Assembly: GCA_013397075.1 (NCBI GenBank)
Contig: VWZS01000184.1
Coordinates: 637,059-701,058 of the forward strand
From: Rhabdornis inornatus
Lineage: Eukaryota; Chordata; Aves; Passeriformes; Rhabdornithidae
Reading direction: 5' to 3'
DNA length: 64,000 bases
Position numbers and translations under genes: made by a program. This document shows, piece by piece, positions 33,817 to 46,209 of the stretch. The notes beneath the pieces were generated by a model, which was not told where the DNA came from, did no database searches, and was given only the letters and a program-made list of their open reading frames with translations. How positions within the stretch are numbered: position 1 is the stretch's first letter; every line of letters begins with the position of its first letter.

Positions 33817-33819
33817 NTT

Positions 33820-36800
33820 CCACTTCTCCTTTTCTCTTCTTCACACCTCCACATTTTCCAAGTTTAAGCAATTTTGCTTGGAAAGAAAATCTGCCTCCAG
33901 CAGTACGTCATAGAACTGGACGTTGCACATGCTCGACACCATGAAGAAATTGGTGTTAACTAAATACCTGTGAGCTCCACATCCAACAGAAAGTGATGGT
34001 ATCTTCTTTCAGTGTTTGGCTCTAATATTTTTTATTTATTTATGAAAGAAATTTTATTTGATTTTGCCTTAGGAAATATGACAGTGTACTTAGATGGTTC
34101 ATTTCATTTTCAAATTTAAAAGTGCGACTGAACTTTGAAATGCAGTATATCTGGAAAACATGTTCTTTGTTTTCAAGTACTAGAACCCAAATAATGTGTT
34201 AATAAAAGTCCCACTGGTCATTTTCAGAATTAGGGTTGTCCATAAGTGCTAGTAATATTATGAAAAACTATTTTCAGAGTTCCTTTTTTCCTAGTCCTCC
34301 CTAAGCCTCTGACTCACCACAAATTATTGTTTTTGGTTTTTAAGCTCATCATCTTCTTTACCTCTGTTCTTTCCCTGTTTTCCTTCCACCACAAGAGAAA
34401 ACCTACAGGGCAACTTGCAAGATACATAGATGCCTTGGAGGGGAAAAGAGGAGACAGTTGTAGGTTATCTGAAGTGTGGGTTGTATGGGAGTTTACTTTC
34501 CAAAACAGGTGTGGGTTATCTGAGTAGCAGGCTATATACAGAAAAATATGGTAATATAAAAAAAAATTTAGTTCTATCTGATACATTATTCTAGGCTTGT
34601 GAAAGGGCAAATTTGTTTTTCTGAGATATGCATATCTATACAATTTCTTTTCTTATGTGACAGCAAGCATGTGCAACTGATAAATTTTAGTGTTTATGCT
34701 TCTCTTTTATACCAAGATTTTGTATGTGATTAGAAGCTGTAATATTGCACAAATTTTTTTGTTGTTGTTGTTTTATACATTTTCAGTTTTATATTGTGGC
34801 AGGCTGATTTTAGATAGGAAAATGAAATTATTAAAATTACTTTTTTTTTTCATGAAGAGAAAGTATATATAAATATAATCTGACACAGAGGGCTTGATAT
34901 TGCATCATGAATGCCCCAAAACCAAACCGGATAGTTTCAGATGTCATAACTCTTGCTCCAAAAAACCCTGGGCATTATTTTCAGAAGCTTGATGTATTTT
35001 TGTCATCCAAGCTGAACATTTACAACTCATGAATAAACAATGGGCTTAAATAGCACTTTGATAGCAATTCCTAAGTATTGTACCAATAGGTAACAGAAAG
35101 TTGCAATCTGCACCAGCAAAGATTTCTATGTTGCAAGCTGACAAACTATGCAGTAAAATGGTAATCAGAAAGATATTTAATAGGCAATTATTAGATGTAC
35201 CACTGAGAGTGATCTTTTCCTTTTTTTTTTTTTTACTTTGGCAGCTTTCATTAAATGATTTTTTTTTTTAAATCTAAATGAACAACCATATTTTCTAATG
35301 CCAGTTTGTTTCTTCAGGTGGCAGAAAATAATGTCTGCACTTTTCTTTGACATTAACTATATTATTATTGTTAACATCATCGTTATCACTACCAGTACTG
35401 CTTTATCAATAAATTTTTTCGGGTTTATTTTATTAAATCAGGGCATGTTCTACAAATGTATTTAGGAACTAACTCCTAATCTGTCTCCCTAAACATTGAC
35501 GATATATTAATTCAGAGTTTATTAATACCATTGAAAGTATAATATCTTCAAAGATGTGCATAGTTAAAATTGCAGATGCAATACCTGTTACTTCAAGTGA
35601 GAGAAATCAAACATCCATTATGTACTAAAATAAATTCCCATAGGCAATTTATAAGAGGAAAAAGAACAAGTTACTAGTGAGACAACATTTTTCATTAAAT
35701 GGCTGGTTTATTTCTTTATTTTAACCCTGATTCTTTAAAAAAAGCGGAAAAATGTAACTCAAATCCATATTTAATAGTTTTATGACACAATAGATTTTTC
35801 CAGTTTTCCTATATTCCAGTCTTAGTTGACCAATTCTCCTGTCTCAAAGAGGCTAATTCCATACTGAGGGAAAGCCAGCATTGCCCTCTACTTTCTACTT
35901 TCCTAAAAGCATCGCACATCCTGCTGGGAAGAAGAAACTCAGAAAGGATGATGAAAGGACATGAAAGAATGCTGCATGGTCCATCATTAATTTCTACAAG
36001 TTGTGTTTCTGAGACCTTCCCGTTTTCATTCTAGTAGAGTCTCAGTTGTACAGAGCCCTCTAGGTAACACATGCACAAATGCATTTCTTTTCGGGTGTAG
36101 TATACAATGCCCTGAAAAAACAGGGATATTTTTTTTCTTGCAGTGAGGAATTTTCAATTTTGCTGAATGCAGCCTAATTTTATTGAATGTGACAGTCAAC
36201 AAGACTGAATTACACTTTTTCCAATTTTTGTATTCAGAGTAGGTTACTGGGGCATAGGCTGGGTGATACTACGTAGATGAGCTCTTAGTGACCACAATGA
36301 TAACTCATCTATATATTCTTGAATCTCATTTTGCAGTCCTGTGGATATGATGCTAGCCATCCAAGTGACCCAATTTGAACTCCATTTCTATGGCATTTAT
36401 TAGTGTGCCATCAGGACAATGATTAGAGCTTTAAGTATCCATTTCTTACAGAGGACATTGTGGTTTCTCATATAGGTATTGTGGGTTGCATGCAATTTTT
36501 TTGCCTATGTATCATGAAATGCTGCATTTTCTGTTTTCTTCTCTAACTCCAAAAGGTTTTGCAAGGAAAAAAGTCAGAGACCTTCCCTTGTCCTTATATA
36601 AAGATGAGTATCCATTTCTAAAAGAAGCATCATGTTAAGTGCAGTTGTTAAAATAACCGTAGCATATTACATCGCATTTCTACCTCTTCCACTTTTCTGC
36701 CAGGCCTAAGAGTGTGAGACACTTACGCACACAGTGACATTACCAGGCATAAACAAAAGCAGCTGTGGCAGAAGTAAAGAACAAAGCCTTCTAAGGAATT

Positions 36801-38275
36801 TTCCTAACTTCAAAGATGAGCAGAACAAGGAAGTAATTGCACTTACAGCATTATTTTATGGCTTTTCATTAAATCCAACAAAGAGCATAATAAAGAATCC
36901 AGGAACAGTAAGGGACAGATTTCTATCTTTCATTCATAGTACTCAGTGCATATTTTAAAATATGCTACAAGATGAGGTGTATCTGAAGGTACCAGCAAGG
37001 AGTAAGTTTTCAATGTCTTCTATAGTTTTAATTATTTGGAAAAATGATGAGTAAACTCATTTGTTGCAGCTTTGTGTCAGTACATGAAAACTGATTCAAA
37101 AATAGGCTTGCATGGTCCATGCTGACTTCATGAACATTGCCACTATGGCATAGCGTTCCAACAGGGGTTGTATTTCAGGTCCAAATAGCCATGTAATCTA
37201 GAACAATACATCTGGAAAGAACAGGAAGAAGATACATTTCTCTAAGAGTATGATCTAGTCTGGCAAGTTCTTCACACTTTTGGCAGTGTGAACTTTCAGT
37301 CTTTTATATTGATAAAAGTGATTTTTTTTGGTTGAAAAACTTGATGATTTTGTAAAGTAACTTAAGGTGGAAAAGAAATACTTTATATTAGTTTATTACT
37401 AGAAATAATTATTTCTATTAGTATCTACAGACATCATTAATTTAGGAGTTACTTGAAAGAAAATTCGGTCAGGTCTTCTAATACATCATGGTGGCCAGGA
37501 AGCTTCCTCTCCATAGTAGTCTTTGTCTAAACAGTGGTATGGAAGCATGTTGAAATGGACATTGGTGGTTTTGTATCAGTTCCCTGTCTTGAAAACTGGT
37601 AGAAATAGAGGTTATTTATTAAGCAGTAAAAAATTCTGCCCCTTCTCAGAGAGATTTGGATAACTGCAAGTTACATCTTCCTCTGAGTGTTTATTCTAAG
37701 TCCTTCAACTAGAGACTTAAAAAAAAAAAGTTTTTTCTTTGTATAGTTGATGTTTCATTAATTATTTTCCTCAGACTGCAATCATGCACTGGAGAGAATT
37801 GAAGGGACACGTGTTAAAAAAATAAACAGAAGAAAACCAGTGATCTGTTAGACTAAGGCAGGAAAAGAGAAAAGTTACAGAGGAGATAAAAAAGAAAAAC
37901 TGTAATAAAATATATTAATATGTAACAAGCAGTGAATTTATACAAGGTCAGAGCTATCAGTTTCAAACAGATGAAAAAGTAAAGAAAGGTACAATTTTGA
38001 TGAAAGCATTTAAAACAGCAAAAACCAACAATCAGGAATGTAATGAAAAGGGTCGTGTACTAGACTTTCAAATGCAAGAAAAGTGGAAGGCAGAAAAAGA
38101 AACTTGAAGAAGATTCTAAACAGAAGCAAGCCTAATGGAAAACTGAAATGCAGTCCTACCAAAGGTAACTGTACCTGAAGACAGCTTGAAAAGCATGTAG
38201 TTGAAAATGAAAGAAAAGTTTATATCTCCTATGAAAATGGAACATGATACAGTTAAGACCATATCTAGCTTCCCA
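33820..38275. other. AT-rich non-coding DNA
   Basis: No gene is recognised. T runs occur at 35219-35234 and 35260-35270, and an A-rich region at 37780-38140. The ORFs are short and AT-driven. Confidence 0.55.
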
Positions 38276-38280
38276 TAATT

Positions 38281-38712
38281 AATCATGGAATAGCTGAGAT
38301 GGAAGGGGGCCTCTAGAGATGATGCAGCCCAAAACTCAAAGCAGGGTCTGCTAGAGCTGGTGACTCGGGGTCTTGTCCAGTCAGGTGTTGAATATATCCA
38401 AGGATATTTCCACAGCCTCTCTGGGTAGCTTGATACAATGCTTCACACTCTCACAACAACAGCAGCAGCAACAACAAATTCCCCCACATGTTCAAGCAGA
38501 ATTTCATATATTTCAATTTTTGCCCATTGCCTCTGGCCCTTTCAGTAGGCAGCACTGATAAGAGATTGTCTCTGTCTTCTTCATTCCCCTTCCCCACCAG
38601 GTATTTACAGACATTGATAAGATCCCTTCTCTGGTCTAAATGCTCCCAGCTCTTTCACACTCTTTTTATGTGGCATGTTATTCCTTCCCTGCCCAAGGCT
38701 GCCATAAGCAAA
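38281..38712 (-). mobile_element. old CR1 3' fragment, minus strand
   Basis: It begins with AATCATGGAATAGCTGAGATGGAAGGG, a worn complement of the CR1 3' end, and continues through recognisable 3' UTR phrases (CAGGTGTTGAATATATCCAAGG, TTTCCACAGCCTCTCTGGG, GATAAGATCCCTTCT, CTCCCAGCTCTTTC). It is more diverged than the copies at 30834 and 61550. An eight-unit CAA/CAG run lies inside it. Confidence 0.85.
38454..38477. repeat. CAA/CAG trinucleotide repeat, 8 units
   Basis: CAA, CAA, CAG, CAG, CAG, CAA, CAA, CAA arose inside an old CR1 copy. A short ORF reads it as eight glutamines, but the host sequence is CR1 3' UTR in antisense, so it is not coding. Confidence 0.9.
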
Positions 38713-38719
38713 ACACCCA

Positions 38720-41195
38720 AAGACTAATCTGGTCATTCAGTTTTGTCCAAGATTTTTATAATTTTGCTGTATTTCTAGTAAAGAAAGTGCTTAATTAAGA
38801 AAACTTTAATTTTATTTATAGCCCAACTTCTATCTACTACTTTCCAACTATCTATCTACATCTCTTTTTTAATTGCAAATCTCAATTAGTAGCATGTAAA
38901 TCATATATTGTTGGTTTAAATTTTACCATAATGAAATGTGCTTACTGTCAAAGCCATGGATGTCATTTATTTATTTTACATAAACTGGAAAGCTTGTCAT
39001 TTTATAGTAGAAAATCCATATAATGCTTAACATCATAATTTGTTCTTTAGGATATTCATGTCATTTCTTCAACAGATACACTAAAGATGCTGCTTCACAA
39101 AGGAGTTATACTGTACAAGAGATGGATTTGTACAGTTACTTTTTCCCTGCTGGACTTCACATTTGGTAATCCAGGCTCAAATTTCAAAGTGTGCCATCAT
39201 GAACTAGGGCTGGAGGTGTCACCTCATAAAGTCAAACTTCTGTGTGTCTACTTAAAAGGATTGGGGCCTAAGTCAGTTCTGAACCTCTAAAAACTCGTGA
39301 CTTGCAATTTTCTGATCATGAGCAACAATTTTAATTTGAAATATTCTGCTTAACTCTGGCTATTTGAGCACAGAATTTGGTTTTCAAGAGTATGCGAGTT
39401 TTGAAAGAAAAAATATTGCTGTCTCCCTTATCTTTGGATTCAGGAGATGCAGCAGTAGAGAACTGTAGTAACTACAATCAGAGCAGATTAGTTCTCAGGA
39501 ATCAATCACAGTTATCAATTGCAGTTGTTAATGGAAGGTTGCATGACAAGATTGAAGGTTTTTTGATTCTTCACCATTGTATTATGGTGAAAGAATATCT
39601 GGTTTGGTAACCCAGAAAATATTTTTAACAAATGAAAATTAGTACTTGACTGGACCAAGAGAAAATCTCTACCCTTTTTCATCATTATGCCGTATGTATA
39701 CTAATCCAGAAGCAGGTAAGGTCTCTTGTATCACATTGTGCAACATTCCAGTGAAATAGTATTGGAGTTCCATGCAAGATTGTTTTAAGGGGAAGACAAA
39801 GGATGCAGATTCTTGTATTTCATGAGAATTTTTTTACGCACATATGCTCTTTCATTATCAGGTGGTATAAAAATTGTTGCTCTACTCAGTTTGATAAGAG
39901 ATGCTGTTGTTTAACTCATTAGAAATGAGTGCTTTATGTTATGTCTTAAATTTTGGTACAGAGTATTATAGATAAGCAGCATCTGCTACTTGTTTGGCTT
40001 CTTGGTCTGTCATAAGGCCAAGCATAACTTGGAATGGCAGAAATGCCACTGTGCAGAGATAGCTCCATCAGGAAAGATATTTTTCACCTTGGTCAACAAT
40101 TTTTTCCTGCTAAAAGATATTCAGAATGGGAAGAAAAAACTGTTTAGTTTTTTTCTCAAGGCATGCCAGCATGAATATGGGGGGCAAAATCAAAAATAAA
40201 TCTACTTTAGAAGAAGAAAACATTATGTATATGAGTAAAATTTTCAACTATTCATTTATTATATCTGCCAAAAAGGATAGAGTATTTGGCTGCTCCAACT
40301 GTTTATATTGGGTCAGTTGCCTAGTTGTTTTTTCAAGGAGAACCAGAAAAAACAAAGTGGTTTTATACATAAATCTGAGACTAGAAACAGGAAGAATTAC
40401 TAACTAAATAAATGCTTTTAAAAGCTGTCAGTGAGAAAGTTGAAGGCTTATTTTTATTAGTCTAGGCAAAATTAGATGTTCTCTAAATATTTCTTAATGA
40501 AAGAAAAGGGACAGCTCTGGAGAAGTTAAGTGGTAGACAAATTAATCTGCATTGTGCTTCACTACTAACCTCCTCTCCTGTCTTCTTGAGAGAGTACTGT
40601 ATGCTGATACATACATATGTCTGCAAATAGAAAGGTAAGAGCTTGAAAGTGCCACCATTTTTTCTGCTACATTGTTTCTACTTTATCAAGTAATCTTATC
40701 CACAATTTAGGTCAGAGAGAAAATATACCATAGATTTGTGGCAGGGATAAAAGACCACAATGGCTTTTTTACAAGGTGTTAAGTGTTTTCCATATTTGGG
40801 AGATATTAAAGCCAACTAGCTTTGGATGTGAAATTGATACTGAGAGGTATTGTGAACTCAGACTGGACCAAACCTTGGCTTCATCCCTCACTCTTGAGCT
40901 CCACAGGAGGTTTTGAAGTTTATATTCAGATGTACAGAATTAGCTGATTTGCATCTGTCCCAGCTGGACTACATGATAATGCAAAATTTCAGTGTACTAG
41001 CTTCTGCTGAAACTTAGAATAATAAAAGAACTATGACTACATAGATAATTCAAGAATGTTTATATTTGATAATTTAGACAAGTACTCAGACACCTAAATT
41101 ATAATCCCAAACTTTTTGCTCATATGGTGAGGAAAATATTATATGAAAGAGCAGCTACTGGTACCTTGGTGCTATGCTGAAACCCATTTTCCTAG
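38720..41195. other. AT-rich non-coding DNA
   Basis: No gene is recognised. Short frames of 67-93 codons (39087-39290, 39377-39610, 40126-40407) lack domains and splice context. Confidence 0.55.
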
Positions 41196-41202
41196 AGCTA
41201 AC

Positions 41203-41464
41203 TTTTTTTTTTTTTTTTTTTTTTTTTTTGGTGTGTGTTATAGGAGGGAGGATCTTTAATTAAATCCCTAAGTAACCAGTAAGAAATCCACCTTCTATGA
41301 CAGATAATTGGGAGTATTTGTACCCAGAAGAGTTTTGGAGTTCCCAACGTAACGAGGAGAATGGCAGAAAGGCCTGAACATTTAGTTCGTCCTGTTTTGT
41401 TAGAGGCAATAGATGATAGTTTTGGTGCACTCACTGACTGGGAACAAAATATAGTGAATGTCAT
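41203..41464 (-). pseudogene. possible poly(A)-tailed retrocopy fragment
   Basis: The plus strand has 27 consecutive T (41203-41229). Read on the minus strand this is an A27 tail preceded, 25 bases upstream, by ATTAAA, the usual variant polyadenylation signal at the usual distance. Sequence further upstream on the minus strand (to about 41464) is open for 80 codons but unrecognised, and could be 3' UTR or the end of a transcript. No target-site duplication could be identified. CR1 does not use poly(A) templates well, so such retrocopies are rare in birds. A plain poly(T) slippage tract is the main alternative. Confidence 0.3.
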
Positions 41465-41469
41465 AGAAA

Positions 41470-44285
41470 CAGATTTCTGGTTTCAGTAATTTCTTGGTTT
41501 GTCCGTTGTTGACCTAAGTAAGACTAAAGAGAAGTCAAATAAAACATTTTTATATTTTAATTGTCCTTTGTTTTTAGTAAATGAAAAACATTTAGAAAAT
41601 GGAGGAGTTACTCAGAAATACTTTTAGAAGCAATCTGCACAGGCTCTGGGAGTCCCAAGAATTCACAGGCAAATTGTGACTTTCCCAGAAGTGATATCAA
41701 TTAGGAAAACAGAGCAATTGTTGGAAAAATGTGAAGGTTATCATGCAAAGCATGTTTATATGGTTTAAGTGAGAGGAAATGATGGCAACTCCCAGAGTTG
41801 TGGGGGAACTTCCTCTTCAGAATATCCTGACTTTCATTTCCTTTGCTTAAAGCCACATTAGTCCTGATCATTGTCAGAAGAATCACAAATATTGTCAATG
41901 CATAAAGATAAATCCAAAATAAATACTCCAAAAGATTAACATATATATGGTTATATAATGTAATTTTACTTAAATAAAATACCATTTATTTTTTTGTCTC
42001 CACATTTGTTACATCATTCTTAAAATTATATTTCTTTCACTATGATATTTTCAAATATTTTAATTTTATTTTCCCTTTTTCTTTGTCTTTCTGATTAAAT
42101 ATATATGATTCCTAAAGTCCTGTAATTTTGCTTTGAAGTCCCAGTTCAAAATCATTACTAGTTTCTACATAAGCTGTTCTGAGAAAATTCATCATAAGTC
42201 ATATCTTCTAAGGCAGAGAAAGTTCACATTAATTGGAACCAACTCAGGAACTGGTCGTAATAGCTGCACCCGCTCGTCACTATTCCCTGTTGTCTTCAAA
42301 GTAAAGCTTAACTTTCAGTTTTACATTATTAACCTGCTTTGGTTGGCTTTATCTGAGCTGTTCCTTCTAGGCCTGGATGGTATTTCACCACCTTCCTGAG
42401 CTGGCAGGCGCACAACAGCATGAGCACTTAAAGAATTTTTTTTTGTACTAATATAAATAAATAAAGTATGTTCTTCAAAGTCTGCAATGTTATTGGATCA
42501 GCATATCCTTTAATACCAAGAAAACATGCTGGCAGGATGATTATTTGTCACTTGCCCTCTGTGTTGTGGCTGGTCTACAGTAGACCCAATTGTACAACAG
42601 GCAACACTCAATACCCTGCTTAGAAATAAATTCCAGAAGTTTAGATAGATCAGAGATGTAGATATCTGGGAGCACAGAAAACAAATTCTGTTTTTCCAGA
42701 TATAGATAAATACTTCAATGTAAATTTCAAAATGTTTTTGTGTTTTAATGACACTGGCTTATCAAGGTCAGTAAAGAAGCCGCTGGCCCTTTCATTCTAG
42801 AACTCGTTCCTGGCATTACCCATACCCATACAAAAAAGACCTTTCTGTTTTTTCAAAAGTGTACTTGTGCCAATAGAAGTCAGAGGAATAACTTAATTCT
42901 TCTGCAACCTATGTGCAAAAGAGGAGAGAGGTTGTAGTACTCTTTTGTTCTTGTACTTAGTAAAATGGTAAATAGTTCTGTTGTTTTAAATGGAGTTGTA
43001 TAAACCTTGCTGAACTGAAGGCACCCAAGTGTCCCACCTAAACCTGCTCTAAGCTTTCTTGGCTTTATCATAAATTAGCAAGGGTCTTAAGCATTAGATC
43101 CAGGATTCTCAAATCAGATGAAAACTTGAACTTTCACATATATGCTGTTTCCAGCTGCCTTTATTTGGTCAGGAAAAGCTCAGAAGTGCAAAATCAAACA
43201 GATTGATAGTCATAAAGCCAGTAAAATGCCCCAAACTTATTATCATTTGAGAACAAATTAACAGCTATTTTTTGAAATGCACAATTTGCAAAAGAGCAAT
43301 ATGAATATATTCTCACATTTATTTTGCTGAATACTGTTGGTTTAATCTTTCAGAAAATGCTGCTGCAGTATTTATTTGTTATAAATGTGAGGTGATGGGA
43401 CCTGATGTCTTCCCCTGAAAACAAATGTTTACAAATATTCAAGTCCATAAATCTGTAGGAGAAACAAAATACAGAAAATTCTTGTTAATGCAGTACAATT
43501 TCTGGTAATTTTATAGTCTAATTTTCAGTGGTTCCCTACAGAATGAATGCGGTTCAGAAGGCAATTCTATAAAGTACTTTGTGGATAACTATTATCGGCT
43601 AATTATTAGAAATTGCATGTTGTTGTTAATTGCATAAATAAATTGTTTTATCTGAAAGCCATTAAAAAAATGTTGGGTCTTTGAAGCATATATGGTTTTG
43701 ATGTTCCTGTATAAAACATTTAACTGTTTAGCTCTAAAATAATGGCATGGTGCTTTAAACCATTTTTTTTACTCTAATGCATTGAAAGGGGAAAAAAAAC
43801 CTCTGATTTTTGAAGAGCTTTTTTTGTGAAGTGTAGCCTGATGAACCTTACACTGAGAGGTAATAGAAATGCTGATGTTTCTGGCAAATACTGAAGTCAT
43901 TCCCCTCTGTCTTTTTGAAATAATGAAAAAATAAAGTTATACAGAGGTATTTTCATTGACCTATTAAAATTTAGAGCAGCAGACATACAGAAGATTCTAG
44001 AGACATGATGATATTTATTGTGAACATTCAAATTTAAAAATGCATTATACTATTTTTGTGAGGATGTCTTTGTGGGATTATTGTCAGATTTGTGGGGCTG
44101 GCCTTAACAAACTAGAACCTCTACCTGTTCTTATTTTAAATTAGTCAAGGTATGTAAAGGTATTTTTCCTAGCTAGACATGTTGATTATGCTATTTTTTT
44201 TATGTCTCTCTGGGTAAAATCAAGAGCTGTAGAAGTTGCTTTCTCTGAATTCCTTCAGCTTTGTAAACTCTAGAACAAACTGGGG
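41470..44285. other. AT-rich non-coding DNA
   Basis: No gene is recognised. The stretch 43540-43690 is a repeat-free patch with TAATTATTAG and TGTTGTTAATTGCATAAATAAATTG, resembling a homeobox/POU site cluster. Otherwise only short chance frames. Confidence 0.5.
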
Positions 44286-44287
44286 TG

Positions 44288-44914
44288 TTAGGGCTGACTA
44301 GGTAGACTTCTTCCTTGAAGTGTCATCTGAGTCAGAATTCTATATTGAATATCTAGCTGGACCAGGCAGGTTCTGTTTCTGTTTTGAAGTAGACAGTACC
44401 AGCAGCACAGGTAGAAAATATGCTTTACCCAGGGAAAGGGCATTGCCATGGATAATGTTTTAGCATTTGTACTGTTATTGGGATTATGCTTAGTACTGTA
44501 AGCAATGAGCCAGTCCAAAGAAGAGTAACCTTGAGCAAGAGATGGTATTATTACACGATGGATATTGCTAAAATGGTTATTTTGCACATAAGGAAATGGG
44601 CCAAATCTCACTTGTTTAGAGAGAGAAAGACTAGGAATCCAGGACAAGTGGAGAATAGGAATACAGGACAAATGGGTACATGGGACAGACTGTTTCTTCT
44701 TGTGGCTGTCCTTATGCATATTAGTGCTGCAGCCAATGAAGAGAAACTGGCACTTGTAATTTGAAATTCTTCTCTTCCTAAAATATACATTGTCATCTGT
44801 GCTTTCTGTGATCCTCATAGGCAAACTCAGAAAGTGGGGACTGGATGAGTGTACAGTGAAGAGGATTGAGAACTGTCTGAACAGCAGATCCCTGGGGGTT
44901 GTAATCAGTGGCAT
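44288..44914 (-). other. 208-codon open frame of unknown status
   Basis: This is the longest uninterrupted frame in the window. Its upstream 100 bases overlap the antisense strand of a CR1 fragment, but about 520 bases do not look like any repeat I know. The translation is rich in Ser, Leu, Ile and His with no signal peptide, no clear membrane helix and no recognised motif. A shorter frame on the opposite strand (44486-44764) has similar quality. It may be chance, a decayed retrogene, or part of an unrecognised repeat. Its start inside CR1 argues against an intact gene. Confidence 0.2.
44633..44680. repeat. two-copy 24-bp tandem repeat
   Basis: AGGAATCCAGGACAAGTGG (44633) and AGGAATACAGGACAAATGG (44657) are consecutive 24-base units differing at a few positions. 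It lies within the 208-codon open frame on the other strand. Confidence 0.8.
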
Positions 44915-45265
44915 GCAGTCTGGTTGGAGGCCTGTCGCTGTGTCTGAAGGAAGGTGTCAAGGGGATGAAGCCAGGCTCTTCTCTGTGGTGCCAAGCAATA
45001 GGACAAGAGGCAGTGGGCAGAAACTGATGCACAGCAAGTTCCACCTGAATATCAGGAAGAACTTCTTTACTGTATGGGTCACTGAGCTCTGGAACAGATC
45101 ACCCAGCAAGGTTGTGGATTCTCCCTCACTGGAGATATTCCTGAACTGTCTGCATGCAAGCCTGTAAAATGTGCTCTAGGATGACCTTGCTTGAGCAGGG
45201 AGGTTGGACCAGATGACTCACTGTAGTCCCTTCCAACTTTACCCATTCTCAGATTCCGTGATTCT
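44815..45265 (+). mobile_element. CR1 LINE with internal deletion, plus strand
   Basis: 44815-44940 matches the ORF2 segment just upstream of the palm motif (AAGTGGGGACTGGATGAGTG, GTTGGAGGCCTGT). It then jumps at about 44945-44955 to the 3' region (GCCAGGCTCTTCTCTGTGGTG, AGGAAGAACTTCTTTACTGT, GAGCAGGGAGGTTGGACCAGATGA). It ends in CAGATTCCGTGATTCTGTGA, the octamer tail. The catalytic core between the two parts is missing. It is a different subfamily from 61550-62583, judged by the last 60 bases. Confidence 0.85.
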
Positions 45266-45289
45266 GTGAACTACAGTTTGTGGGCCATA

Positions 45290-45925
45290 CCTAGTTGAGA
45301 AAAGTAACCGATAAGCTGCAGGACAGGGCTGCTCTTCAGACTTTTTCAGAAAAGGACCTGGAGTTCCTGGTGGACAGGCTGAATGTGAGTCAGTTGTGTG
45401 CAGTGGCTGCAAAGAAAGTCAACTATGTAGTGGACTGTATTAGCAAGAGATCAACCTGCAGGTTGAGGGAAGTGATCCTTCCTGTCACTGTGTGTGGCAT
45501 TTCTGTCCGGTCTGTGACTGGCTTCACATTGTCATTTGGGTGCTCAGGCAAGTGGAGGACATGTCCTATGAGAAGAATTGGGAGAAATTAGTTTATTCAG
45601 AATTAGTAAGAGAAGCAGAGGGAGGATCATTTTGCTGCCGACAGCTGCTTAATTGGAGGGCAGAGAGAAGACCCCTTCCAGAAGCTGTACACTGACAAAG
45701 ATAAAATGTTGACATACTAAAACTAGAGAAATTCTGAATAGAAATCAGAAAACATTCCTTCATAATGAGTATGATCAAACACTGGCACAGGTGTCCAACA
45801 GAGGCTGCAGAATCTCCATCCTTGACAATACTAAAAACTTGTCTGGATAATGTTCTTCACAACATGATCTAATTAAATATGCTTTGAGATAGAGTTGGAA
45901 TAGAGATTTCCAAATGTCCCTTAGA
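45290..45925 (+). mobile_element. second, older CR1 fragment, plus strand
   Basis: It starts within ORF2/3' sequence (AAAGGACCTGGAGTTCCTGG, GGACAGGCTGAATGTGAGTC, GTGGCTGCAAAGAAAGTCAA). It runs through a poorly matching middle to CACTGGCACAGGTGTCCAAC, GAATCTCCATCCTTGACAA and GATCTAATTAAATATGCTTTGAGATAG. It lacks a clear octamer tail. It lies directly downstream of another CR1 in the same orientation. Confidence 0.75.
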
Positions 45926-46209
45926 AGTAAAAGTTTTCAATTCTATACTAGAAAGCTGAGTCTAGTTTTAACATTTGTTTCTACACTGTCAAAAACAGGT
46001 GGGTTTTTTTTGAGAAAATGAGTTGCCATTTAGTAGTAATCAGCCAGCAATCTTACTTCTGTAGCTAGGTGGATTTTAGAGGCACAGAATTGTCTTCTGG
46101 CATGTCAAGTGGTGGGGACAGGGAAGAGAAAAGAAAAAATATTTAAAAATGAAATAGCATGACTAAATGCAATAGAATTCAGAAAGTACCACTGAACTGA
46201 AATTAGCCA

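Noticed and set aside
33593..33944. ORFs rich in Phe-Leu-Ser or Lys-Glu-Arg
   Set aside because: They are readings of the (TTTC)n repeat and cross an ambiguous base.
38373..38558. ORF with eight consecutive glutamines
   Set aside because: The CAA/CAG run lies in antisense CR1 3' UTR, so it is not a polyglutamine protein.
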